Source: Aestuariibacter salexigens DSM 15300 (lineage in GTDB: Bacteria; Pseudomonadota; Gammaproteobacteria; Enterobacterales; Alteromonadaceae). From it: a stretch of DNA of 64,000 bases. The number at the start of each line of letters is the position of its first letter. Positions within the stretch are counted from its first letter, which is position 1. The stretch spans positions 304,950 through 368,949 of the forward strand of contig NZ_AUBH01000002.1 of the NCBI RefSeq assembly GCF_000429145.1, given 5' to 3'. The translations under genes and the position numbers were made by a program. This document shows, in pieces, positions 53,919-62,478 of this stretch. Below the pieces are notes generated by a model. That model ran no database searches and was not told the DNA's origin. It was given only the letters and a program-made list of their open reading frames with translations.

Positions 53919-55964
53919 CTAACGGGTTTTATATCGCTCAAACCAGGCGATGATATTACCGACTTTCTGGATAAGATGGCTGGGACGTCCAGCGATGCCA
54001 TGCGGCGCACCGGGGATACGCACCATACCCGCATCAACACCTTTTAGGCGCAGTGCCTGATAATATTGCTCGGACTCACTGATAGGCGTGCGATAGTCCG
54101 CCTCACCGGTGAGTAGTAACGTTGGTGTGGTGACGTTACCTACCAAAGACAACGGCGAATGTTGCCAAAGGTGGTCGGCAATCTCCCAGGGCATACCTGG
54201 CATCCAGTACTGACTGAAATACGGATACGCATCGGCAGTCAGCGCAAAACTCATCCAGTTGATCACAGGCTTGGCTACAACTGCTGCCTTAAAGCGGTTA
54301 GTTTTACCAATACTCCACGCCGTCAGGACACCACCGCCCGAGCCGCCAGTAATGAACAGGTTGTCCTTATCGACCGGCAGTTTTTCGATGGCCGCGTCTA
54401 CCACATCCATCAGATCGTTATAATCTTCTGACGGGTAGTTGTGATGAATAGTATTACCGAACTCCATACCGTAGGATGAGCTACCCCGCGGATTGGCCCA
54501 CACTACAATGTAGCCTTGCTGTGCCATCAGCTGTATTTCCGGGCTGAACTGCGGGCCGTAGGCGGCATGAGGCCCGCCATGGATCTCCAGAATGAGTGGG
54601 TAACGCTTTCCCTGTTCCGCGTTAGGTGGCAACGCATACCACGACTCAATAGTACGTTCATCGACGCTTGACGTCACTGGCATCGCGCCTACGTCCGCCA
54701 GGCGTTTATGGCCAAGAAGATCGCGGTTTAATCGGGTAAGCTGGCGCGTTTCTCCATCGCTATATAATTCCAGATCGGCAGGCGCAATCGGGTCGTGTTT
54801 GGTAAAAACGATGTCGTTGCGGCTGCTTAGCGCAAACTGCCCGGACGTATAGGGACGGCCCATTGACTGGCCACCCAGGCTTAAGTCCATGCCGCTGATC
54901 TTGCCGCGCAGATCAACATTTGCCAGCCGGCTGTGGCCGCGGTCAATATATTGGAAGACCAGTGAACGGCTATCTTCACGCCAAGCAAACTGTCCGATAT
55001 TGCGATCCAGCGAGGTAGTGAGCAGTTTGACGTCACCACCGTCGAGCGGCATGACGGCAAGGTGACCAATTTGATAAGCGAGCTTTTTATCTGGCGTGTG
55101 TCTGAAGGCCAGATATTTGCCGTCCGGGCTCAGCACCGGATTACTCTCCGGTCCCACCAGTGAGGTAACCTGTGTGGTGTTGCCACTGCTCAGGTCAATG
55201 CGATAGATATCGGATACCAGTGGCTGGCGAGCGTAATCGGCACTGGGGTTGGCACTGTAATACAGTGCGCTGTCGTCCGCACTCCAGGCGATCGCGCCAC
55301 CGTGAGGATAATCCCCAAAGGTCACCTGTCTGGGTGTGCCGCCTTCTACCGGCAGTACATAAATCTGATTAAAACCTGCGTCCAGATAGCCTCTGCCATC
55401 TGCCCGATAGCGCGTACGCTCAATGTAGGTTGCAGTTGGAGCCCAGTTTGCGCCATCCGGTTTAGCCGGCATGTCCTTAAACAGCGTTTCTGGTTTACTT
55501 GGCGTAAATACGGTCATGGCCAACTGTGAGCCGTCATTCGACCAGGCCAGAGAGGAGGGCGCATATTGTAAGTTCGTTAGTTTGGCCGTTACGCCGGTAT
55601 CCATATAGCGGACAAACAGCTGTGTGCCTTCATCCGAATTGGAAATATACGCGAGTTTGCTGCCATCCGGTGAAAACCGCGCCTGACGGTAGCTGTCGCT
55701 GCCGGTCAACAGCGGCCGGTGTTGCTGATCCGTCAGGTCAAGGTGCCACAGATTGCTATTCACACGGTCGTTCATGATGTTCATGCTGCGACGCTCATAC
55801 ACCAGACTGGTGCCATCAGGATGAAATTGTGGTGCGGCAGCATATTCGAGCTGAAATACGTCGTTATAGGTGAAATATTTGTGCTGTTCTGACTGCTGGG
55901 CTGAGACGGCAGCAGACAATAACGTCGCTGCTACAGCCGCGGTCACTCGGGCCAATACTTTCAT
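53919..55964 (-). CDS. Secreted S9 family (acylaminoacyl/prolyl oligopeptidase-like) peptidase
   Basis: A 681-residue serine peptidase with signal peptide ending near VSAQQ. Residues 30-400 form the beta-propeller with WD40-like strands (for example FSPDGSKLAYISNSDEG and LSPDGKYLAFRHTPD). The C-terminal hydrolase has LILEIHGGPHAAYG, the nucleophile motif FITGGSGGGVLTAW, and Asp and His at LTGEADYRTP and PGAPHGIAGRPSH. The catalytic triad is complete. It probably degrades oligopeptides in the periplasm. It leads leftward from the Mpo1-like gene, 22 bases apart. Confidence 0.93.
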   Translation of the reverse strand: MKVLARVTAAVAATLLSAAVSAQQSEQHKYFTYNDVFQLEYAAAPQFHPDGTSLVYERRSMNIMNDRVNSNLWHLDLTDQQHRPLLTGSDSYRQARFSPDGSKLAYISNSDEGTQLFVRYMDTGVTAKLTNLQYAPSSLAWSNDGSQLAMTVFTPSKPETLFKDMPAKPDGANWAPTATYIERTRYRADGRGYLDAGFNQIYVLPVEGGTPRQVTFGDYPHGGAIAWSADDSALYYSANPSADYARQPLVSDIYRIDLSSGNTTQVTSLVGPESNPVLSPDGKYLAFRHTPDKKLAYQIGHLAVMPLDGGDVKLLTTSLDRNIGQFAWREDSRSLVFQYIDRGHSRLANVDLRGKISGMDLSLGGQSMGRPYTSGQFALSSRNDIVFTKHDPIAPADLELYSDGETRQLTRLNRDLLGHKRLADVGAMPVTSSVDERTIESWYALPPNAEQGKRYPLILEIHGGPHAAYGPQFSPEIQLMAQQGYIVVWANPRGSSSYGMEFGNTIHHNYPSEDYNDLMDVVDAAIEKLPVDKDNLFITGGSGGGVLTAWSIGKTNRFKAAVVAKPVINWMSFALTADAYPYFSQYWMPGMPWEIADHLWQHSPLSLVGNVTTPTLLLTGEADYRTPISESEQYYQALRLKGVDAGMVRIPGAPHGIAGRPSHLIQKVGNIIAWFERYKTR

Positions 55965-55986
55965 GATGGACTCTCCGGATTTATTT

Positions 55987-56337
55987 TTATTCTTGTGGCG
56001 CTGAATGCGTCAGTGAAATATTGCCGACCAGGATATCTTTAAACATCACCCAGTCTCCCATCAGACTGTAGATGGGGTGTTTAAACGTTGCCGGTTTATT
56101 GTGTTCAAAAAAGAAATGTCCGACCCAGGCAAAACCATAGCCGACCAGTGGTATAAACCACAGTAGATGCCAGTTAGTGGTGTACACCGCTAACGCTATC
56201 ACACCAAGCACCAGCCAGGAGCCAATGAAGTGCAGCAATCGGCAGGTGGCGTTACTGTGTTCATTCAGATAATAAGGATAGAACTCACTAAAGCTGCTGA
56301 AGCCTTGCTTGCTGTCAGTAGAGTCGTTTGTTGCCAT
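55987..56337 (-). CDS. Mpo1-like (DUF962) membrane protein
   Basis: A 116-residue protein with FYPYYLNEHSNATCRLLHFIG near the start and GHFFFEHNKPATFKHPIYSLMGD near the end; the His residues in NEH, LHF, GHFFFEHN are those conserved in DUF962. Two to three hydrophobic segments lie between. The yeast member Mpo1 is an iron-dependent dioxygenase acting on 2-hydroxy fatty acids; bacterial roles are unproven. It lies 22 bases upstream of the S9 peptidase gene and is probably co-transcribed. Confidence 0.9.
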   Translation of the reverse strand: MATNDSTDSKQGFSSFSEFYPYYLNEHSNATCRLLHFIGSWLVLGVIALAVYTTNWHLLWFIPLVGYGFAWVGHFFFEHNKPATFKHPIYSLMGDWVMFKDILVGNISLTHSAPQE

Positions 56338-56412
56338 GTGTTATCAATCCAGTGTTGCTTTATTTTCTATCTATTCTGCCATGCTTTTAACGTTTAATTA
56401 ACTTAACAGCAT

Positions 56413-56805
56413 TTATGATTGTCCATTCAACAAATCACGAAGACGTTTCTCAGCCAGCTCGGCAGGACTCAGCTGCTGGTTTTCCTCTGAATCGCTGTTG
56501 CTGTCTGGTTGATCACCGAATAATTCGGCCAGTTTGGCTTTGGCCTCGGCGGATTTGTCTTGTCCAGAAGGACGTACTTTTTGAGACGGTGTAAAATAAT
56601 CGCAGAAATTGGCTCTTTCCCTATCACTCACCCATTCAGCGCGGTCTTCATTGCAGCTGCCGCGCCCGTCATCGCAAAAGTGCTGGCACATTCTGCAGCT
56701 GTGTAAGTCTGTGTGACAGCTAGTGCATATCTCGCGTCGTGACAGGGGTAATAGAATGTCATTCAGGGTGGCGCCGCATTGCCAACAAGTAAAGGTATTG
56801 CTCAT
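56413..56805 (-). CDS. Cysteine-rich putative zinc-binding protein
   Basis: A 130-residue protein from the ATG at 56805 (an ATG at 56823 is also in frame). The first 75 residues contain ten Cys residues, in pairs CWQC, CTSC, CRMC and singles around HFCDD, SCNED and NFCDY, suggesting two or three zinc sites. The C-terminal half is acidic and helix-prone (SAEAKAKLAELFGDQ, LAEKRLRDLLNG). No named family recognised. It is divergent from the prp operon. Confidence 0.78.
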   Translation of the reverse strand: MSNTFTCWQCGATLNDILLPLSRREICTSCHTDLHSCRMCQHFCDDGRGSCNEDRAEWVSDRERANFCDYFTPSQKVRPSGQDKSAEAKAKLAELFGDQPDSNSDSEENQQLSPAELAEKRLRDLLNGQS

Positions 56806-56890
56806 AACGAAAAGCCTACTCACATTGTGTGTTGATCAGCTTAGTTCATGTAGCCTAAGGTTTTCATGCTAATTACGACATTAGTCTCAG

Positions 56891-56902
56891 ATTGTCGACA
56901 AT
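56891..56902. promoter_or_regulatory. Putative GntR operator 1 of the prp operon
   Basis: ATTGTCGACAAT is a perfect 12-base palindrome that fits the FadR-type GntR pattern TNGT-N-ACNA. It lies 82 bases before the gntR start and 52 bases centre to centre from operator 2. Confidence 0.65.
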
Positions 56903-56943
56903 ATCAGCGTTTTGATTTGACGAACTGTTAATTCATGACTATA

Positions 56944-56953
56944 TTGTCGACAC
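56944..56953. promoter_or_regulatory. Putative GntR operator 2 of the prp operon
   Basis: TTGTCGACAC differs from operator 1's core by one base. It lies 31 bases before the gntR start. The 52-base spacing is close to five helical turns, so both sites face the same side of the DNA. Confidence 0.6.
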
Positions 56954-56983
56954 TTTTTGCAGAGTGGATGACTAAAGCCTGTC

Positions 56984-57670
56984 ATGAGTGTACTTCTCGA
57001 ACAGCCGATAACCTCGTCAGATAAGACCTTTTATCGGTTGCGTAAGGACATCGTGGAAGGGCAGATCTGTGCAGGAAGCAAGCTCAGTGAGACGGAATTG
57101 TCGACAAAGTATCAGGTCAGTCGCGCGGTAGTACGTGAGGCCATCAACCGACTGGAGACCTGTAACCTGGTTGAGCGCAAGCCTAATATTGGCGCCAGAG
57201 TGGTGTCGTTATCGTCAGAGGGACTTATCGAGCTCTATCAGGTGCGAGAAGCATTAGAAGGAATGGCGGCGCGCCAGGCGGCACGCAATATGACCGATCA
57301 AGATATCGCTGATCTCAACGCGCTCCTAACCAGTCACTCAGCGAAAGTCAAAGACGGCCAGTCATATTATCAGGAAGCCGGTGACGTCGATTTCCATTAC
57401 CGCATTATACAGGGCAGCAAAAACCAGCATCTTATTGCGCTGCTGATTAATGGCATTTACCACCTGGTACGCATGTATCGGGTCCAACTCGGAATGGCTG
57501 GTCCGCGAGTGACGACCGCCTTTGATGAGCATCGTAATATCGTACAGGCAATCTCCAATCGTGACGAAGAGCTGGCTGAAATGCTGATGCGGCGACACAT
57601 TCTCTATTCGATGAACAACATTCAACGCAAATTGCAACAAACTGAATCTAACCAAGAGGAACGATCATGA
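56984..57670 (+). CDS. prpR: GntR/FCD family regulator of the methylcitrate operon
   Basis: A 228-residue FadR-subfamily regulator. The winged helix (about 15-80) contains [40 protein letters not shown] (read in part as [14 protein letters not shown]). The FCD ligand domain has the metal/ligand His positions in [12 protein letters not shown] and FDEHRNIV and MRRHI. It probably represses the operon and responds to a propionate-derived acid. The stop overlaps the prpB start by four bases. The symbol is by context; it is unrelated to the E. coli sigma-54 PrpR. Confidence 0.88.
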   Translation: MSVLLEQPITSSDKTFYRLRKDIVEGQICAGSKLSETELSTKYQVSRAVVREAINRLETCNLVERKPNIGARVVSLSSEGLIELYQVREALEGMAARQAARNMTDQDIADLNALLTSHSAKVKDGQSYYQEAGDVDFHYRIIQGSKNQHLIALLINGIYHLVRMYRVQLGMAGPRVTTAFDEHRNIVQAISNRDEELAEMLMRRHILYSMNNIQRKLQQTESNQEERS

Positions 57671-58545
57671 GTGCAGGAAAACGATTTCGGCAGGCGCTTG
57701 TCGACAACAAGCCCCTACAGATTGTCGGCACCATCAATGCCTACGCAGCAATGATGGCCGAGAAAATTGGCCACAAGGCGATATACCTGTCTGGTGGCGG
57801 TGTGGCAAACGCATCATATGGTTTACCTGACCTGGGCATGACGTCCCTAAACGATGTACTGGTAGACGTGCAGCGTATCACTGCTGCATGCGACTTACCC
57901 TTACTGGTTGATATTGATACCGGTTGGGGTGGGGCGTTTAACATCGCCAAGACCATAAAAGACATGCAGAACGCGGGTGCTGCCGCAGTGCACATGGAAG
58001 ACCAGGTCGCACAAAAACGCTGTGGTCACCGACCGGGTAAAGAAGTGGTGTCAATTGAAGAGATGGTCGATCGTATCAAGGCCGCGGTTGATGCACGAAC
58101 TGACTCTGACTTCTTTATTATGGCCCGCACAGATGCGTTTGCGCAGGAAGGGTTGGAGCGTGCGCTTGAGCGTGCACAAGCTTATGTTGACGCCGGCGCG
58201 GACGGAATTTTTGCCGAAGCCGTACAAACTGAAGAGCACTATAGGGCGTTCAGTGACGCGCTGGACGTGCCGATTTTGGCCAACATTACCGAATTTGGTA
58301 AGACAGAGCTGTGGAATACTAAACAGCTTGGCGAGTGGGGCGCTGACATGGTGCTGTATCCTCTGAGTGCCTTCCGCGCCATGAACAAAGCGGCAGAAAA
58401 CGTGTATCAGCATATCCTCAATGATGGTGATCAGAAGGCTGTGGTCGATTCGATGCAGACACGCATGGAGCTTTATGACTATCTTGGGTACCACGACTAC
58501 GAGCAAAAATTAGACAGCCTGTTTGCGCAGGGTAAGAACAAATAA
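57667..58545 (+). CDS. prpB: 2-methylisocitrate lyase
   Basis: A 292-residue ICL/PEPM-superfamily lyase that splits 2-methylisocitrate to pyruvate and succinate. The catalytic motif is [13 protein letters not shown] with the loop Cys, and metal-binding residues lie in [13 protein letters not shown] and HMEDQV. The start overlaps gntR in an ATGA arrangement. Length is standard. Confidence 0.97.
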   Translation: MSAGKRFRQALVDNKPLQIVGTINAYAAMMAEKIGHKAIYLSGGGVANASYGLPDLGMTSLNDVLVDVQRITAACDLPLLVDIDTGWGGAFNIAKTIKDMQNAGAAAVHMEDQVAQKRCGHRPGKEVVSIEEMVDRIKAAVDARTDSDFFIMARTDAFAQEGLERALERAQAYVDAGADGIFAEAVQTEEHYRAFSDALDVPILANITEFGKTELWNTKQLGEWGADMVLYPLSAFRAMNKAAENVYQHILNDGDQKAVVDSMQTRMELYDYLGYHDYEQKLDSLFAQGKNK

Positions 58546-58564
58546 GAACTGGAGGACATTCTCA

Positions 58565-59689
58565 ATGGCTAAAGTACTCTCTGGCGCAGGCCTGCGCGGA
58601 CAAGTAGCGGGTAAAACCGCATTATCAACAGTAGGTAAATCGGGCTCTGGACTGACGTATCGAGGATATGACGTAAAAGATCTGGCGGAAAACTGTCAGT
58701 TTGAAGAAGTTGCCTACCTGATCCTGAAAGGCAAGTTACCTAACCAGGCTGAGCTGGACGCTTATAAAGCAAAACTAAAGAGTCTGCGAGGATTACCGCA
58801 GGCGCTGAAAGACGTATTAGAGCGCATTCCAGCCGACGCGCACCCTATGGACGTAATGCGCACCGGTTGCTCCATGTTGGGTAACCTGGAAATGGAAACG
58901 GATTTTGCGCAGCAGCAGGACGTGACTGACCGCATGCTAGCCTGTTTCCCAAGTATCATTTGCTACTGGTATCGCTTCTCGCACGACGGCGTGCGTATTG
59001 ATGTGGAAACCGATGATGATTCAATTGGTGCGCATTTCCTGCATCTGCTGCACGGCAAAAAGCCCAATGCGCTGCATGAAAAGGTCATGCACGTCAGTTT
59101 GATCCTGTATGCCGAGCATGAATTCAATGCGTCGACCTTTACTGCGCGCGTTTGCGCATCAACTCTGTCTGATATGCATTCATGCATAACCGGCGCGATT
59201 GGTTCTCTGCGCGGCCCTCTGCACGGCGGTGCGAACGAAGCGGCGATGGACATGATTGAAAAATTCACGTCGGCTGACGATGCCGAAGAGAAAATGATGG
59301 GCATGCTTGAGCGCAAAGAGAAGATAATGGGCTTTGGTCATGCGATCTACTCAGAGTCAGATCCGCGTAATGAAATCATCAAAGGCTGGTCTGAAAAGCT
59401 CGCTCAGGAAGTGGGTGATACTGTGCTTTATCCCGTGTCTGTGCGCTGTGAAGAAGTTATGTGGCGTGAGAAAAAACTGTTCTGCAATGCTGATTTCTTC
59501 CACGCTTCTGCCTATCACTTTATGAATATTCCGACCAAGCTATTCACACCGATCTTTGTGATGTCACGATTGACCGGCTGGGCTGGCCATGTGATGGAGC
59601 AGCGTGCTGATAACCGCATCATTCGTCCTTCTGCCGAATACACCGGTGAAGAATTGCGTCCTGTAACGCCAATGGCAGAGCGCGTTTAA
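58565..59689 (+). CDS. prpC: 2-methylcitrate synthase
   Basis: A 374-residue citrate-synthase-family enzyme that joins propionyl-CoA and oxaloacetate. The ATG at 58565 follows CTGGAGGAC; the frame from 58523 overlaps prpB. The catalytic residues are in GPLHGGANEAAM (His), MGFGHAIYSESDPRN (His and Arg) and the Asp region near the C terminus. A terminator hairpin follows before acnD. Confidence 0.97.
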   Translation: MAKVLSGAGLRGQVAGKTALSTVGKSGSGLTYRGYDVKDLAENCQFEEVAYLILKGKLPNQAELDAYKAKLKSLRGLPQALKDVLERIPADAHPMDVMRTGCSMLGNLEMETDFAQQQDVTDRMLACFPSIICYWYRFSHDGVRIDVETDDDSIGAHFLHLLHGKKPNALHEKVMHVSLILYAEHEFNASTFTARVCASTLSDMHSCITGAIGSLRGPLHGGANEAAMDMIEKFTSADDAEEKMMGMLERKEKIMGFGHAIYSESDPRNEIIKGWSEKLAQEVGDTVLYPVSVRCEEVMWREKKLFCNADFFHASAYHFMNIPTKLFTPIFVMSRLTGWAGHVMEQRADNRIIRPSAEYTGEELRPVTPMAERV

Positions 59690-59699
59690 TAGTATTGAC

Positions 59700-59724
59700 G
59701 GCTGCTCATCTGAGCAGCCTTTTT
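59700..59724 (+). terminator. Intrinsic terminator between prpC and acnD
   Basis: GGCTGCTCA-TC-TGAGCAGCC followed by TTTTT, 11 bases past the prpC stop. It sits inside the operon and should lower acnD/prpF transcription relative to prpBC. Confidence 0.85.
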
Positions 59725-59752
59725 ATTTCCCAATCGTCGAGGTGACGTTCAC

Positions 59753-62344
59753 ATGAATACCACCCATAGAAAGCCCTTACCGGGCACTAAACTGGACTAT
59801 TTTGATACCCGCGAAGCGGTAGATGCCATAAAACCAGGTGCCTACGACACGCTTCCTTATACGTCTCGTGTACTGGCGGAAAACCTGGTGCGCCGCTGCG
59901 CACCGGAAGAATTAAATGAATGCCTGACGCAGCTCATTGAACGTAAACGTGAGCGAGATTTTCCATGGTTTCCCGCCCGCGTGGTGTGTCATGACATTCT
60001 TGGTCAGACTGCGCTGGTGGATCTGGCCGGTCTGCGCGATGCCATTGCAGAGAAAGGCGGCGATCCTGCCAAAGTAAATCCGGTAGTGCCCACACAGTTG
60101 ATTGTCGATCACTCGTTGGCGGTAGAACACGCAGGCTTTGAAAAGAATGCGTTTGAGAAAAACCGTGCCATTGAGGAACGTCGCAACGAGGACCGTTTCC
60201 ATTTTATCAACTGGACGAAAACGGCATTTAAAAATGTCGATGTGATCCCGCCGGGTAACGGCATCATGCACCAAATCAATCTGGAGAAAATGTCGCCGGT
60301 CGTGCAGGTACGTGACGGCGTCGCGTTCCCCGATACGCTGGTGGGTACAGACAGTCACACGCCAATGGTTGATGCCTTGGGTGTCATTGCGGTGGGTGTC
60401 GGCGGTCTGGAAGCTGAAAGCGTGATGCTGGGACGTGCATCCTACATGCGTTTACCGGATATTATTGGCGTAGAGCTGAAAGGCAAATTACAGCCTGGCA
60501 TTACTGCTACCGACATGGTGCTGGCACTGACTGATTTCCTGCGTAAAGAACGTGTTGTGTCAAGCTATCTGGAATTCTTTGGTGAAGGCGCCAGCACGCT
60601 CACGCTGGGCGATCGTGCCACGATTTCCAATATGACACCGGAATACGGCGCCACGGCTGCAATGTTCTACATTGATGAGCAGACCATTGAATACCTGACC
60701 CTGACGGGAAGGGATGCAGAGCAGGTCAAGCTGGTTGAACACTATGCCAAACACACTGGGCTGTGGGCTGATGATCTGGCAACTGCTCAATACGAGCGCG
60801 TATTGACCTTTGATCTGTCTGCTGTTGAACGCACCATGGCGGGCCCATCTAATCCTCATGCCAGTTTGCCGGTCAGTCAGTTGGCATCACGTGGTATCGC
60901 CGCAAAATACCAGGAGACCGAAGGGCAAATGCCCGATGGGGCCGCCATTATCGCGGCCATCACCAGTTGTACCAATACCAGTAATCCGCGCAATATGATT
61001 GCCGCAGGACTTATCGCGCGCAACGCCGTGGCAAAAGGATTGGCACGCAAACCTTGGGTTAAGACCTCGTTGGCACCGGGCTCTAAGGCAGTACAGTTGT
61101 ACCTGCAAGAAGCCGGACTATTACCTGAACTGGAAAAACTCGGCTTTGGCGTGGTGGCGTTTGCCTGTACGACCTGTAATGGTATGAGTGGTGCGCTGGA
61201 TCCTGTTATTCAGCAGGAAATTATAGATCGGGACCTGTATGCAGTCGCGGTACTTTCCGGTAACCGTAACTTCGACGGTCGCATCCACCCCTATGCTAAA
61301 CAGGCGTTTCTTGCATCACCACCTCTGGTTGTCGCGTACGCCATTGCCGGCTCTATCCGCTTTGATATCGAAAAAGACCCATTGGGCACAGATGCTGATG
61401 GAACCCCTGTGTATCTGAAAGACATCTGGCCGAGTGACGAAGAAATCGATGCTGTGGTCAAACAAAGCGTCAAGCCTGAGCAGTTCCGTAAGGTCTACGA
61501 GCCAATGTTCGATATTCGACAGGATACTGGCGCTGCGATCAGTCCGCTTTATGAGTGGCGTGAAATGAGTACCTATATTCGTCGTCCTCCGTATTGGGAA
61601 GGTGCTTTGGCGGGCGAGCGTGCGCTTAAAGGGATGCGCCCTTTGGCCGTGCTCGGTGACAACATCACAACCGACCATTTGTCTCCGTCCAATGCCATAC
61701 TGCCAAGCAGTGCAGCAGGTGAATATCTGGCCAAGATGGGATTACCAGAAGAGGACTTTAACTCTTATGCTACGCACCGCGGTGACCACCTGACGGCGCA
61801 GCGTGCGACCTTTGCTAACCCTAAACTGTTCAATGAAATGGTGACGGAAAATGGCGAAGTGAAGCAGGGCTCACTGGCAAGAGTTGAGCCTGAAGGCAAA
61901 GTGATGCGCATGTGGGAGGCGATTGAAACCTACATGGACCGCAAGCAGCCTCTGATTATTATTGCAGGCGCTGACTATGGTCAGGGTTCAAGCCGTGACT
62001 GGGCGGCCAAAGGCGTAAGACTGGCCGGTGTGGAAGCGATTGTTGCCGAAGGGTTTGAACGTATTCACCGTACCAACCTTATTGGTATGGGTGTATTACC
62101 GCTGGAGTTTAAGCCAGGCACCACTCGCAAGACTGTGGGCATTGATGGCACCGAGACCTTTGATGTGCTCGGTGAGCGTACGCCAGGCGCGACGCTGACA
62201 TTGATTGTCCATCGTAAAGATGGCTCAAGCATCGAAGTACCAGTGACCTGTCGCCTGGATACGTTTGAAGAGGTGTCAATCTACGAGGCGGGTGGGGTGC
62301 TGCAGCGCTTTGCCAAGGACTTCCTCGAGGCGGAAAATGCATAG
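59753..62344 (+). CDS. acnD: Fe/S-dependent 2-methylcitrate dehydratase AcnD
   Basis: An 863-residue aconitase-family enzyme that dehydrates 2-methylcitrate to 2-methyl-trans-aconitate. Iron-sulfur Cys residues lie in AITSCTNTSNPRNM and ACTTCNGMSG; substrate motifs include VGTDSHTPMVDALGV, LGDNITTDHLSPSNAI and GADYGQGSSRDWAAKG. The AcnD type is supported by the adjacent prpF. GAGGTGAC precedes the ATG. The stop codon TAG directly abuts a REP-like repeat cluster. Confidence 0.97.
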   Translation: MNTTHRKPLPGTKLDYFDTREAVDAIKPGAYDTLPYTSRVLAENLVRRCAPEELNECLTQLIERKRERDFPWFPARVVCHDILGQTALVDLAGLRDAIAEKGGDPAKVNPVVPTQLIVDHSLAVEHAGFEKNAFEKNRAIEERRNEDRFHFINWTKTAFKNVDVIPPGNGIMHQINLEKMSPVVQVRDGVAFPDTLVGTDSHTPMVDALGVIAVGVGGLEAESVMLGRASYMRLPDIIGVELKGKLQPGITATDMVLALTDFLRKERVVSSYLEFFGEGASTLTLGDRATISNMTPEYGATAAMFYIDEQTIEYLTLTGRDAEQVKLVEHYAKHTGLWADDLATAQYERVLTFDLSAVERTMAGPSNPHASLPVSQLASRGIAAKYQETEGQMPDGAAIIAAITSCTNTSNPRNMIAAGLIARNAVAKGLARKPWVKTSLAPGSKAVQLYLQEAGLLPELEKLGFGVVAFACTTCNGMSGALDPVIQQEIIDRDLYAVAVLSGNRNFDGRIHPYAKQAFLASPPLVVAYAIAGSIRFDIEKDPLGTDADGTPVYLKDIWPSDEEIDAVVKQSVKPEQFRKVYEPMFDIRQDTGAAISPLYEWREMSTYIRRPPYWEGALAGERALKGMRPLAVLGDNITTDHLSPSNAILPSSAAGEYLAKMGLPEEDFNSYATHRGDHLTAQRATFANPKLFNEMVTENGEVKQGSLARVEPEGKVMRMWEAIETYMDRKQPLIIIAGADYGQGSSRDWAAKGVRLAGVEAIVAEGFERIHRTNLIGMGVLPLEFKPGTTRKTVGIDGTETFDVLGERTPGATLTLIVHRKDGSSIEVPVTCRLDTFEEVSIYEAGGVLQRFAKDFLEAENA

Positions 62345-62460
62345 ATTCCCGCCTTCGCGGGAATGACAAAAGCGTTGTCATGCCCGCGTCTAAGTTGTCA
62401 TGCCCGCGCAGGCGGGCATCTAAAAGACAAACGTCATGCCCGCGTAAGCGGGCATCTAAC
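62344..62460. repeat. REP-like palindrome cluster between acnD and prpF
   Basis: Four related units fill the gap: ATTCCCGCCTTCGCGGGAAT (62344-62363) in one orientation, a truncated TTGTCATGCCCGCGTC (about 62374-62389), TGTCATGCCCGCGCAGGCGGGCAT (about 62397-62420, arms CATGCCCGC and GCGGGCAT) and GTCATGCCCGCGTAAGCGGGCAT (about 62433-62456). Each full unit can form a GC-rich hairpin. Such units are known as extragenic palindromic repeats and may stabilise or split the message. The prpF frame is open through them, but that is coincidence. Confidence 0.85.
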
Positions 62461-62478
62461 CCAGCACAGGAGCTAAAC

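Noticed and set aside
62380..62478. N-terminal extension of prpF through the REP-like repeats
   Set aside because: The extension is translated repeat DNA rich in Arg and Ser; the ATG at 62479 has a ribosome site and matches family length.
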